A stretch of 64,000 nucleotides of DNA from a virus, in the IMG/VR virus record IMGVR_UViG_3300030105_001626, positions 1 through 64,000 of that record, one strand, 5' to 3'. Every line of letters starts with the position of its first letter. Position 1 is the first letter of the stretch. A program made the translations under genes and the position numbers. Below, piece by piece: positions 50,119 through 58,745 of this stretch. The notes under the pieces were generated by a model. The model was not told the DNA's origin. It saw only the letters and a program-made list of their open reading frames with translations, and ran no database searches.

Positions 50119-50187
50119 TGGAGCGGTGTGTCAGATTCGCACTGACTGATTAAACGGGAAGAATAATCTGTTCTACTAACCCACCGC
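50119..50187 (-). tRNA. tRNA-Gly-like paralogue (UCC-type loop)
   Basis: Same length and layout as its neighbour, 6 bases apart: acceptor GCGGTGG with ACACCGC (6 of 7 pairs), T arm GTCAG, TGCGAAU, CTGAC, encoded CCA, U discriminator. The AGTAGAACAG block is identical in both. The anticodon loop CUUCCCG has UCC but a weak stem (two mismatches). It may be a diverging or non-translational copy. Confidence 0.55.
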
Positions 50188-50199
50188 AATTAAGTAACC

Positions 50200-50227
50200 A
50201 TTATACATGATTGACATCACAAGTCAA
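50200..50227 (-). promoter_or_regulatory. strong sigma70-like promoter for the tRNA pair
   Basis: Minus strand: TTGACT (50227-50222), 16-base spacer, TATAAT (50205-50200). The first tRNA base is 13 bases past the box, so the pair has a dedicated transcript start. Confidence 0.8.
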
Positions 50228-50242
50228 GCATTATATCCATTA

Positions 50243-51523
50243 TTACCGACCAACTTGGTCTAGATAATAATCTTTAGTTTCTTCCCACGATAACACCGTT
50301 AAGTTATCATAGAATAATGTTTCTGTAGAAACTCGGTCTGATTCTTTTAAATTTCTAATTCTCTTTGTTGCATATCTTTCTTTCCATAAAGTTACCAGAG
50401 CTTCAGTCGAAGTATCAAATGATTTTACTAATTTGTCTTCAGTAATATCACCTCTTAAGAACTCGGCTGAATTATTGTATAAAGGAGAAAAGTATATACC
50501 TCTGGCATGAGCTGATTGTGTTAATGCTTTATCCATTTTCATTTGTGAATATGCAAATGATAGTGACCTATTCTTATGGTCTCTTTTGTGTGGTTGCCCA
50601 CTTGGTTTCTTTGCAACATACCATTCAAAGTATTTTCTGGTATGATTTTTCTTTATCCAATCATTAATTTTATTTCTAGTCACTCTTCTTGGTTCAAACT
50701 TAACTGAACCTGCAGTGAATCCCATTTTCTTCCAGTGTTTAAGTCTATCGTATTGTGATAGTCCATGAAGTTTCGCTTTACCATATAAGGATGTAGTTGT
50801 AACGCCTATTAGCGTGTCACCATACAATTCTTTCCATAGTTTCTGTATCTTATCATCTAAACATAATAATGCTAATAACTTACCACCTGTGTAGTTGTAA
50901 CCTAAAGGTTGTAAAGGAACAATCGTAGAACCAATCGCTGTATGATTAATCATTGAACCTTGTGTTTTAAGTTCTCTACTCCATCCAATAAAATTATCTC
51001 TAGGCGTTAAGTCTAGAAAGTCTGAAGAAATACAAATAACACCAAGATATTTTTTAGTTGGTTTATCTCTGACAATGAAGTTAAGATTACGACCAATATT
51101 AGAATTGTTTTTCATTGTAGATGAGAATGTTCTAATTACATTCCATAGTTCTGGCAAGTCTTCTTGTTTGTTTGCATATATGAGTTCAGGTTCTATATTC
51201 ATAAACTCATCTAAGTCTTGTGGATTCCAAACATTATTTTTAACTTCTTCAATAGCTATTCTTTGTTTATCGTTGGCTAGAACTTTCTTCTCGCCTTCCC
51301 ATAAATCATTAACCATAGTGAATGGATATTTTTCTTGTACTTCACACCACTTTTGATACAATGTATATTCTTTTACGTCCATCTTTGAAACAAATTCAAG
51401 GTCTGTAATCGTCTCTTGTTTAATTTGTTCAAAGTCAGGGTCATCCATATCTTCTACAGGATTAGCCTCTGACCATTTTTCCCACTGAACTTCTACATCA
51501 TCTTTTGTATAATCAATTGCCAT
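50243..51523 (-). CDS. DUF4338-like protein, copy B
   Basis: 426 residues. The core (about 145-265) reads KKYLGVICISSDFLDLTPRDNFIGW, AIGSTIVPLQPLGYNYTGGKLLA, VTTTSLYGKAK and LSQYDRLKHWKKMG, the same order as in the protein at 30687-31805. The N-terminus is an added charged helix region. The start is directly followed by peptide deformylase upstream, and the tRNA pair follows downstream. Function unknown. Confidence 0.6.
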   Translation of the reverse strand: MAIDYTKDDVEVQWEKWSEANPVEDMDDPDFEQIKQETITDLEFVSKMDVKEYTLYQKWCEVQEKYPFTMVNDLWEGEKKVLANDKQRIAIEEVKNNVWNPQDLDEFMNIEPELIYANKQEDLPELWNVIRTFSSTMKNNSNIGRNLNFIVRDKPTKKYLGVICISSDFLDLTPRDNFIGWSRELKTQGSMINHTAIGSTIVPLQPLGYNYTGGKLLALLCLDDKIQKLWKELYGDTLIGVTTTSLYGKAKLHGLSQYDRLKHWKKMGFTAGSVKFEPRRVTRNKINDWIKKNHTRKYFEWYVAKKPSGQPHKRDHKNRSLSFAYSQMKMDKALTQSAHARGIYFSPLYNNSAEFLRGDITEDKLVKSFDTSTEALVTLWKERYATKRIRNLKESDRVSTETLFYDNLTVLSWEETKDYYLDQVGR

Positions 51524-52195
51524 TTACATTTCGTTCCATTTAAATTTGTTTTTCTGTTTTCTTGTTTCAGTCTTCATTAGTTTATTCTGCTTCTTCTTTG
51601 CTAAGGATAACACAAGATTGGACACCTGTGAGGTAAACTTTATTCCGTTCATATGGTCTAATTCGTGTTGAAAACATCGTGCTAACATTCCATCTAAATG
51701 TTTATTTACAGTCTCGCCATTTTCATCTTGATATTCAACGTCAATCTCTTCGTATCTCTTTATAGAAAGAATTAAACCAGGATAAGATAAACAACCTTCA
51801 TCTAGCTTAATATCATTTTGGCCAAATGCAATCAATTTAGGATTAACACAAACCATCTCTTCACCTAGATGTGTCATTATAAACATTCTTGTTGACACAT
51901 TACATTGATTAGCTGATAATCCAATACCACCAAACTTTCTCATGGTCATTTTCATTCTCGCTATGAGTGTTCTCATGTTAGCATTAGGTAAAGCTTCATC
52001 ATAAACAGGCATTGTTTCACTTAACAATGGAAGTTGGTCGTCATATAAATCTAATGGTTCTTCTCTGAGTTTTTTTATCTCTTCAGTTGGGTTTTCTTTT
52101 GTTTCTGGTCCAAGGCCTTCTGCTGTGCTATAGTTAAATGTCATGCCTGGTTCAGTAACTACTGTTGTATCATCAAATTGTTTAATATCACTCAT
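51524..52195 (-). CDS. def: peptide deformylase
   Basis: Removes the formyl group from new proteins. All three motifs are present: GIGLSANQ (residues 90-97), EGCLSYPG with Cys135, and HELDH with His177 and His181 and catalytic Glu178. The 223-aa form has an N-terminal extension of about 40 residues and a Lys-rich C-terminal tail. Phage deformylases are known in marine T4-like phages. It overlaps gp46 by 8 bases. Confidence 0.95.
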   Translation of the reverse strand: MSDIKQFDDTTVVTEPGMTFNYSTAEGLGPETKENPTEEIKKLREEPLDLYDDQLPLLSETMPVYDEALPNANMRTLIARMKMTMRKFGGIGLSANQCNVSTRMFIMTHLGEEMVCVNPKLIAFGQNDIKLDEGCLSYPGLILSIKRYEEIDVEYQDENGETVNKHLDGMLARCFQHELDHMNGIKFTSQVSNLVLSLAKKKQNKLMKTETRKQKNKFKWNEM

Positions 52196-53906
52196 GTTTT
52201 TCTATCCTTGAAAAGTTCTTAACTTTACTAAATTTAATTATATTTTGAAATTTATCTTGTAGTATATCGCCTTTATGTGATATCACAAAAATATTCACAT
52301 CATCTAGTTCATGTAGAATCTTAAGTAACTCATCAACGCCTGTAGCGTCTAGTGATGAATCGAATGTTTCATCTAGTATGAGTAGATTGGTGTTAGTAGA
52401 ATTCTTTAGTCTAGCAACGGCACGCCAAGTTAGCATAAGTGCCATGTCAATTCTTTGTTTTTCGCCTTGTGAGAAGTTATTATATGTAAAGTCATCTCTG
52501 AATCTAGATTTAATTGATTCTTTAAATGATTCGTCAAGGGTAAAGTTTACAAAGAAATCTAATTTAGCCAAATAACTATTTACTAATTTGTTTATTACAG
52601 GTAAGTATTGTTTTATAATCTTTGTTTTAATACCAGTGTCTTTAAGTAAAGCACTAGCTACTTCAAAGTATTCTTTATCATCAAGTAATTTTTTAAACTC
52701 AGTTTCTTTGTCTTCAATCTCTTTTTTGAGTTCACTTAACTTCAACTCTTCTATGTCTGAAACTGTTTTTGTGTTTTGTAATTCTTCAATACTTGTTTTG
52801 ATTCGAGTGATGTATCTATTAATTTCAGTTATTGATGTTGTATTTGTTGCCGTCTTAATCTGTAATGCTTGTATCTCTAATTGTTTTACTGAGATAGTAT
52901 TAAGCTTAGTCTGTTCTTCGGTTACTTTAGTATCAAGTTCAACTAGACCTGTGTCACAACCAGTAATCTTATCGGTAAGTGTTACAATTTGTTCTGACTT
53001 AAAATCAGATTCAATTCCTTGCCTACATGTTGGACAGTCATCATTGTGTTCAAAGAAATTAACATCTTTTTTATATTTCGATAGATTAGTTTCTATTTGA
53101 GATTCTAGATGATGGTACTGTTTTACTCGTTGTTCGATTTCGAGTTTGTTTGTAACAACCTTTTGAATTTCAGCGACTTGTAATCCAATGCTCTCAATTT
53201 CTTCAGTGAGATTGTTAATATTAGTTTCGTTGGTAGAAATATCTGTTTCGTATTCATCTATTTTGTCTTCATTGTTTTGTTTTAAATCGCCTATTCGTTT
53301 TTCTTCAAATTCATATTTCTGTTGTGTCAATTGAATCGTGTGTCTTTTGTCGTTGAGTAAATCTTTGTTATTACCCAATCGTTCTCTTGTAAGTTTATTC
53401 ATTACCGAGAATATTTGTATATCTAATAAGTCTTCAATTATAGCACGTCTATCATTATTTGATAGTTGCATAAACGGAGTAAATGCGGCTGAACCTAGTA
53501 CCACTATTTGTGTGAAAGATTTATAGTTCATTTTTAATATGAACTTCTCAAGTTGTTCTTGATAATCTCTTATAGCTGCATCTTGGTTTAATAACTCACC
53601 ATCGATATATATTTCAAATTTATTAGGTTTGATAGTACGAACAACTCTATATGATTTATTGTTTGTATCAAACTCTACTTCTACTTCACAGTTTTTACCA
53701 TTAATCGAGTTAGTTAGATTGCCTTTTGGAATACTACGAAATGGTTTACCAAATAATCCAAAACACAAAGCATCAAGCAACGTAGACTTGCCTGAACCAT
53801 TGACACCAACAATTAATGTATTGATGTTCTTATCTAAATTAATTTCTGAAAAATGATTACCTGTACTTAATAGGTTTTTCCATTTTACTTTTCTAAATAT
53901 AATCAA
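52188..53906 (-). CDS. 46: recombination nuclease subunit gp46 (Rad50-like)
   Basis: ABC-type ATPase of the SMC/Rad50 class. Walker A IVGVNGSGKSTLLDA, a coiled coil with central Cys hook (CPTCRQG), signature FSQGEKQRIDMA and Walker B NLLILDETFDS. With gp47 it processes DNA ends for recombination-dependent replication. 572 aa, as in T4 (560). It overlaps gp47 by 4 bases. Confidence 0.96.
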   Translation of the reverse strand: MIIFRKVKWKNLLSTGNHFSEINLDKNINTLIVGVNGSGKSTLLDALCFGLFGKPFRSIPKGNLTNSINGKNCEVEVEFDTNNKSYRVVRTIKPNKFEIYIDGELLNQDAAIRDYQEQLEKFILKMNYKSFTQIVVLGSAAFTPFMQLSNNDRRAIIEDLLDIQIFSVMNKLTRERLGNNKDLLNDKRHTIQLTQQKYEFEEKRIGDLKQNNEDKIDEYETDISTNETNINNLTEEIESIGLQVAEIQKVVTNKLEIEQRVKQYHHLESQIETNLSKYKKDVNFFEHNDDCPTCRQGIESDFKSEQIVTLTDKITGCDTGLVELDTKVTEEQTKLNTISVKQLEIQALQIKTATNTTSITEINRYITRIKTSIEELQNTKTVSDIEELKLSELKKEIEDKETEFKKLLDDKEYFEVASALLKDTGIKTKIIKQYLPVINKLVNSYLAKLDFFVNFTLDESFKESIKSRFRDDFTYNNFSQGEKQRIDMALMLTWRAVARLKNSTNTNLLILDETFDSSLDATGVDELLKILHELDDVNIFVISHKGDILQDKFQNIIKFSKVKNFSRIEKHE

Positions 53907-54973
53907 TCAGTTTCTTCCGTATGTAATGCTTCAACATATAATTCTCTCATTAGTGTTTTGAGTTTTTCATTCTCAACATTGAGAGATAGTCCATCAATAT
54001 ACTTGGACAATATGGTCATTGTATCTTCAGCTTGATTAATTATATCATCGTCATTTAATATAAGGTCATCATTGAAGTCCTCAACAATTGCTATGTCAGC
54101 TGCACCAGCTTTATATAAGTTATCGGTTAAATAATCAAACAAAAATGGATTCTGTTTGTGTAGTACAACTACTTTTACATAACTATCTTGGTATTGTTTA
54201 AAATCAAAACTTTTAAAGTCTTCAATACTTTTGTCTCTATCATCATAACTTATCTTATGAAATATTTCAAATGGGTTCTGTATGAACTCTAATTCTCTTG
54301 TGTTCGTATCAAAGATATGAAAACCTCTTGGGTCTTTATAATCTGCCCATGTCATTTGACCTGGAGTTCCAACGTAAAATATTTGGCCATCATCTGACTT
54401 GTGATGGAAGTGTCCAGATAAAACCATATCATACTTGGATAAAAGTGATTTATCAATACCTGTTTGTGAAACTGTGCCTTTGTCCATCTCAAACCCTCGT
54501 ATCTCAAAATGTCCAATACAAAGTTGTGACCGACTATTCTTTATTGATTCTTTTATACCTTCTTCGTTGTCATCACATAACCAAGGAACAATGTCTATTG
54601 GAATGCCATCAAATTCTTTTGTGACAAACTCATCAAAGATTGTAATGTTGTCATATTCGTTTAGTAGTAATTGTGATGAATTAATTTCTAATGTATTACG
54701 ATAGGTAATGTCATGATTACCTAGAATAGAATAGAACGTAATGTTATTTTCTTTTAGTTTATTAAAGAAGTATCTACGACATAGATACAGGGAGTTGTAA
54801 TTGATAAACTTGCGGCGGTCAAATAAGTCGCCCATTTGGAATACCGTATCGATGTTATTTTCTTTCAGATACGGAAAGAATACTGTTTCATAAAACTTCT
54901 CATAGTGTTTATGGAAGATAACAGAATCGCCACGCATACCGAAGTGGGTATCGCCTAATATACACATTCTCAT
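53903..54973 (-). CDS. 47: recombination nuclease subunit gp47 (Mre11-like)
   Basis: Calcineurin-type phosphoesterase fold. Metal-binding segments: LGDTHFGMRGD, FQMGDLFDRR, ILGNHD and GHFEIRG then LSGHFHHK. 356 aa, close to T4 gp47 (339). It forms a nuclease with gp46, encoded directly downstream in an overlapping frame. Confidence 0.96.
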   Translation of the reverse strand: MRMCILGDTHFGMRGDSVIFHKHYEKFYETVFFPYLKENNIDTVFQMGDLFDRRKFINYNSLYLCRRYFFNKLKENNITFYSILGNHDITYRNTLEINSSQLLLNEYDNITIFDEFVTKEFDGIPIDIVPWLCDDNEEGIKESIKNSRSQLCIGHFEIRGFEMDKGTVSQTGIDKSLLSKYDMVLSGHFHHKSDDGQIFYVGTPGQMTWADYKDPRGFHIFDTNTRELEFIQNPFEIFHKISYDDRDKSIEDFKSFDFKQYQDSYVKVVVLHKQNPFLFDYLTDNLYKAGAADIAIVEDFNDDLILNDDDIINQAEDTMTILSKYIDGLSLNVENEKLKTLMRELYVEALHTEETD

Positions 54974-54976
54974 AAT

Positions 54977-55144
54977 CTAGTCTTCTTTTAGTTTTACTAT
55001 TTCATCTTTCATTTGTAATTTTTCTTGTTTCATTTTTACCATAAGTTCATCAGAAAGATATCTTGAATGTGCTTCTTTTATTTTAGAATCAAGGTCTCTA
55101 TGTTTGGCTTCGAGATGTTTAATTTTATCTTCTATCAATTCCAT
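54977..55144 (-). CDS. DUF465/YdcH-like small coiled-coil protein
   Basis: 55 residues: LEAKHRDLDSKIKEA, then EKLQMKDEIVKLKED. This matches the YdcH (DUF465) pattern, in which a Leu-x3-His-x2-Leu-Asp segment precedes LKxxKLxLKD. Small helical proteins of this type occur in many bacteria. GGAG lies before the ATG. Function unknown. Confidence 0.7.
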   Translation of the reverse strand: MELIEDKIKHLEAKHRDLDSKIKEAHSRYLSDELMVKMKQEKLQMKDEIVKLKED

Positions 55145-55275
55145 TCTCCATAAACAAGTTTAATACTGTCACAATTTTCTTTCATGTCATAGTTGCACTC
55201 TTTCAAGAAACCTCCATAACCACATGATGATATTATACAAGAAACTAGTATCAATAGAGGCAATTGTTTAAGCAT
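55135..55275 (-). CDS. 46-aa small lipoprotein-like protein
   Basis: N-terminus MLKQLPLLILVSCIISSCG is a short lipoprotein signal (lipobox Cys at 13 or 18). The mature part has two further cysteines (KECNY, ENCDS). Its ATG overlaps the gp55 stop, and its own end overlaps the start of the DUF465-like gene. The same DNA contains a TTGCCTCTATT box with TATAAT 20 bases on. Confidence 0.6.
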   Translation of the reverse strand: MLKQLPLLILVSCIISSCGYGGFLKECNYDMKENCDSIKLVYGEWN

Positions 55276-55885
55276 CTTTTGTGGCTGCGGCATCTGGTTC
55301 AACAAACTTTTCTAAGCCTTTTATCTTCTCCTCTTTCTTCTTTCTTTTTGCTTCTTCGAAGTTAAATATAAACTCAGATATGTTTTCATAAAGTTCAAAT
55401 TGTCTTGTATTCCCTTCGCTGTCTTCTAACATCTCAAACTCATCTAAAATACCTATTTGCTCAGTAGCTTTATATTTTACATATAGTTGTTTTTTCTCTC
55501 TAGTAATTCTTCTGAGAAAAGCATAATAGATAATTTGGGTAAAGTAAGCGAATGGATTCTTTGACTTTTCGGGGTTAAAGTTTCTAAAATACATCATACA
55601 ATTCTCAATTCCATCGGCAATCATCTCATCTCTAAATGAGTACGATGCGAAGTTAGGTTTGTGTGATAAATGTTCTGCAATCTTAAGAAAACATTCACCA
55701 ATATAATTAGGAACTTGTGGTTGAATCTCTTTAGCTTTATCTGCAACGTCACATAACCGTTTGTATTCAACAAGTCCTGCTAAAAAGTCAGCATTGTTTA
55801 CATAGTGTTTTTGACGTTTCTTTGCTGGCGCTTTAGCAACAACTTTCTTTTCTTTTGGGACTTTTGCTTCTGTTTTTTTAGTCAT
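55268..55885 (-). CDS. 55: late sigma factor gp55
   Basis: Directs host RNA polymerase to late promoters (TATAAATA), with gp33 and the gp45 clamp. The pattern YVNNADFLAGLVEYKRLC, then FRDEMIADGIENCMMYFRNF and PFAYFTQIIYYAFLRRI is the sigma region 2-like core of gp55. 205 aa (T4: 185), with a Lys-rich N-terminal extension. Late boxes are seen at several places in the window, consistent with its use. Confidence 0.93.
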   Translation of the reverse strand: MTKKTEAKVPKEKKVVAKAPAKKRQKHYVNNADFLAGLVEYKRLCDVADKAKEIQPQVPNYIGECFLKIAEHLSHKPNFASYSFRDEMIADGIENCMMYFRNFNPEKSKNPFAYFTQIIYYAFLRRITREKKQLYVKYKATEQIGILDEFEMLEDSEGNTRQFELYENISEFIFNFEEAKRKKKEEKIKGLEKFVEPDAAATKDA

Positions 55886-55989
55886 AATATACCTTTCGTT
55901 CCAAGTTTGCCTTCATTTCGCTTGACAAAGTGCTTGACAAGAGTTATGGTAGCGGTGTTCCGTTTGATTAATGAATGAATAGCTACTCC

Positions 55990-56391
55990 TTACCATCCTT
56001 TCTGAAACCCTAAATCGTATGTTACTTTATCTAAAAGTGATAACACTCTTTTTCGATAATCAAATCCTAACATACCCGATTTTGTTCCGTTTTCATAAGG
56101 AGGAGTTCTATTGAATTTCGTATATTGTTGTGAAGTTAAATCAATTATCTTTCCATCAGTGTCGACACACCACCAATGATAGATGTTTTCATCATCTAAA
56201 GCTCGATTCAATTTTAATGTTTTTGTTCCAAATATTTTCTGTAAACAACCAGAGGCTGTGTGACAATGCCCAAACATTGGATTAGATTTATTTCTTTCGA
56301 CCCACTTCTTAGGTAACATGTCTTCCGATAAATTATTATATATCGCTTTAGATACCATCTTCAAATTCTTTTCATTATATTCTATTGTCAT
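55990..56391 (-). CDS. YunG-like small protein
   Basis: 133 aa. The pattern MFGHCHTASGCLQKIFG, then HWWCVDTDGKIIDLTSQQY contains a Cys, a His and an Asp in an order resembling small cysteine-hydrolase-like families (YunG). Similar proteins occur in T4-like cyanophages. The active role is unknown. It overlaps nothing but lies 2 bases after the Sm-like copy B gene. Confidence 0.55.
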   Translation of the reverse strand: MTIEYNEKNLKMVSKAIYNNLSEDMLPKKWVERNKSNPMFGHCHTASGCLQKIFGTKTLKLNRALDDENIYHWWCVDTDGKIIDLTSQQYTKFNRTPPYENGTKSGMLGFDYRKRVLSLLDKVTYDLGFQKGW

Positions 56392-56392
56392 A

Positions 56393-56824
56393 TTAATGTA
56401 GTTTACTTTTATCCGGTTTATTTACAGTATTTAAATAATCATCCATCACTGATGCATCATCATCATAGTATTCTTCAATCTCAGATTCTGTTTGTGTTCT
56501 CAAATTAAAGTCTTCGAGAACTCCGTTTGAGTTATTAGCTTCACGAGTTACAGTTTCAATTGCATTTAAATAATACTCGACTAGACTATTTTTAGGATTA
56601 GTAAAGGTAACAATCTCCCTGTTATTTAATGTGGCCATATTATCAGATATTATCTCAATTGGCAACCATGGGACCATCATCATTACCGAGCCTTTAGCTG
56701 AGCGTCTCACCATAAGGACCATAGGTCTGTTTAGTATTGTTGATTCAGAATCAGAAGTGATATCGGCGATAACATCTTCGCCAGATTGAAGTCTCACTAA
56801 TTTAATGTTTAATTGATTATCCAT
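56393..56824 (-). CDS. Sm-like fold phage protein, copy B
   Basis: 143 aa. The order LVRLQSGEDVIADIT, RPMVLMVRR, MVPWLPIEIIS and NSLVEYYLNAI parallels the protein at 38090-38410, so they are paralogues. The C-terminus is acidic (EEYYDDDASVMDDYLN). It overlaps uvsW by 8 bases. RNA binding or a scaffold role is possible. Confidence 0.6.
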   Translation of the reverse strand: MDNQLNIKLVRLQSGEDVIADITSDSESTILNRPMVLMVRRSAKGSVMMMVPWLPIEIISDNMATLNNREIVTFTNPKNSLVEYYLNAIETVTREANNSNGVLEDFNLRTQTESEIEEYYDDDASVMDDYLNTVNKPDKSKLH

Positions 56825-58286
56825 TTTTTAGCTCGATGTTGTAAAATTTATATTTGAACTTCTCGTCATCATATATTTTCATTCTTTCAATAAAATGTTT
56901 TAATGTATAATTGGTAAATTTACCAACTCTAAAATCATCCGCAATATCAAATAATGTTGCTGCTCTTTTGTCATCACCTACTCTAAGGCCTCGACCAATT
57001 GATTGTAAATTACGAATACGAGATTTACTTGGTGATGCAAAGATAATGTTGTGTAAGTTCCTTATATTTATGCCTGTCGAAAAAGTACCATATGATGCAA
57101 CAATAATAGCATCCTTTTCTTTCTCTGTAATTCCTCGAATAGCTTCTCTTGTTTCCGTATCAGTTCCTCCAAATACAAAAAAAACCTTTCTTTTTTTCGC
57201 ATGGTCTTTTATGTTAGCATATAAAGCTTTACCATGTTTCTCAACAAATTGGAATAGTATAAGTGAATTGCCGTTAAGTGATAACGCTAAGTTTCGTATA
57301 AAATCATTTCGGGCATTGTTCTTAACAATAAAATCAATTTCTTGTTGATAGTCCCACGTTTTGCATTGTTTACAAAGTGGCTCAGGATACTTTAACACTA
57401 AACACTTTATATTAAAATCAGATAAATGTTTCTTTGCAATTAAATCTGCAGTTGTTGTTGCACGATAAACAGGACCAAAAAGTCCTTCTAACACCAAACG
57501 ATGTGTTTGTGTGCCGTCTAATGTGCCTGTTGTTCCTATTCTATATCTAGCATTTGTACAAGCAGACATAATTGTTGCCAGTGACTTGGCTTTAAATTGA
57601 TGTGCTTCATCGCCGAGTACAAAATCAAATTGTTCAAAGTAATCGGGTGGGTTTTTATAAACAGATTGCCATGTGGTAATCGTTAAGAAATTATTTGTAT
57701 GTTTGTCTTTACCAGAGTATTGTCTATGGCAATATTTTTCAGAATCAAATCCATAAGACTTAAAATCTGTATACATTTGTTCAACAAGAGATGTTGTTGG
57801 AACGATTAGAAGACCTTTCTGCAGCTCATTTGTTAAGAGATGTCTGACTATCAAGTATAATATCAAAGACTTACCAGACGCTGTTGGAGACAACAGGAGA
57901 AGCCTTTTATTGCGTATAGCAGTGATGAATGATTTTAGTTGGTAGTCTCTAACTACATGAGGGAGATTCAATGTATCTACGAAAGCTTTAGCCTCGACCA
58001 CTGAAAATACATCAGTTGAATTGACATCATCATCTATCAAACATTCATAGTTACGTTCAACACAAAACTCTTTAATGTATGGAGTAAGACCGTGATAAAT
58101 TTGAAAGTTTCTTAAGTCGAGCAACCTTATTTTTCCATCCCAAATTCTTGACTTATATGCAGGAGTATATTGATAACCTGGAACATGAAAGGTAAAATGG
58201 TCAGATAGCTCTTGAGCAAGGCCTCTTTCACATTCAACTTTAATGAACGACTCGTTTAATTTATGAAGTTGTATTGTATCAGTCAT
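56817..58286 (-). CDS. uvsW: UvsW helicase
   Basis: Superfamily 2 helicase. Motif I LLLSPTASGKSLI, DEAH-type motif FVLGDEAHQFK, motif III TGTLDGTQ, motif VI QSIGRGLRVGDD. It unwinds branched DNA and helps switch from origin to recombination-dependent replication. 489 aa (T4: 503). Confidence 0.95.
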   Translation of the reverse strand: MTDTIQLHKLNESFIKVECERGLAQELSDHFTFHVPGYQYTPAYKSRIWDGKIRLLDLRNFQIYHGLTPYIKEFCVERNYECLIDDDVNSTDVFSVVEAKAFVDTLNLPHVVRDYQLKSFITAIRNKRLLLLSPTASGKSLILYLIVRHLLTNELQKGLLIVPTTSLVEQMYTDFKSYGFDSEKYCHRQYSGKDKHTNNFLTITTWQSVYKNPPDYFEQFDFVLGDEAHQFKAKSLATIMSACTNARYRIGTTGTLDGTQTHRLVLEGLFGPVYRATTTADLIAKKHLSDFNIKCLVLKYPEPLCKQCKTWDYQQEIDFIVKNNARNDFIRNLALSLNGNSLILFQFVEKHGKALYANIKDHAKKRKVFFVFGGTDTETREAIRGITEKEKDAIIVASYGTFSTGINIRNLHNIIFASPSKSRIRNLQSIGRGLRVGDDKRAATLFDIADDFRVGKFTNYTLKHFIERMKIYDDEKFKYKFYNIELKNG

Positions 58287-58721
58287 TTATACGCCTTGAA
58301 TGAATTTTTCCCAATCAATAAACGATTTCAACTGAAACGTTCTACTATGAAGTTCTTTCATAATAGTTTCACATACAGTGACTATCTCTTCGTGAAGAGC
58401 TTTAGATGCTTTATACTTGTTGATGTCTTCATCACTATCAAGATATGTAGTTATCTCAGATTTAAGAACATATGGAAATGGTTCCCATCCATGCTTACTT
58501 AAATCTTCATCATCTAATTTACCTGTATAATATTCCCACTTCAATCGTTTCATGCGATTTAATTTAAAATCAACATCTTTAACGAGCAATCTATGGTGAG
58601 AAAGTATGTTTAAATATTTACTATGATGTAGTGGAATCTTTGTGAGTTCTTTACCTGGCTCTGTTCGGTCAAGGTCAGAATCTTTTCTCCACATCTCAAG
58701 TAACTCTTCTAGTTGTTTCAT
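58287..58721 (-). CDS. uvsY: UvsY recombination mediator
   Basis: I start at ATG 58721 (MKQLEELLEMWRKD) with GGAG 8 bases before it. The core LKWEYYTGKLDDEDL and the C-terminal ALHEEIVTVCETIMKELHSR then FQLKSFIDWEKF match UvsY, which loads UvsX on gp32-covered DNA. 144 aa (T4: 137). It lies directly upstream of uvsW, as in T4. Confidence 0.92.
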   Translation of the reverse strand: MKQLEELLEMWRKDSDLDRTEPGKELTKIPLHHSKYLNILSHHRLLVKDVDFKLNRMKRLKWEYYTGKLDDEDLSKHGWEPFPYVLKSEITTYLDSDEDINKYKASKALHEEIVTVCETIMKELHSRTFQLKSFIDWEKFIQGV

Positions 58722-58745
58722 AATATAATTCTCCAATTAATTTGG

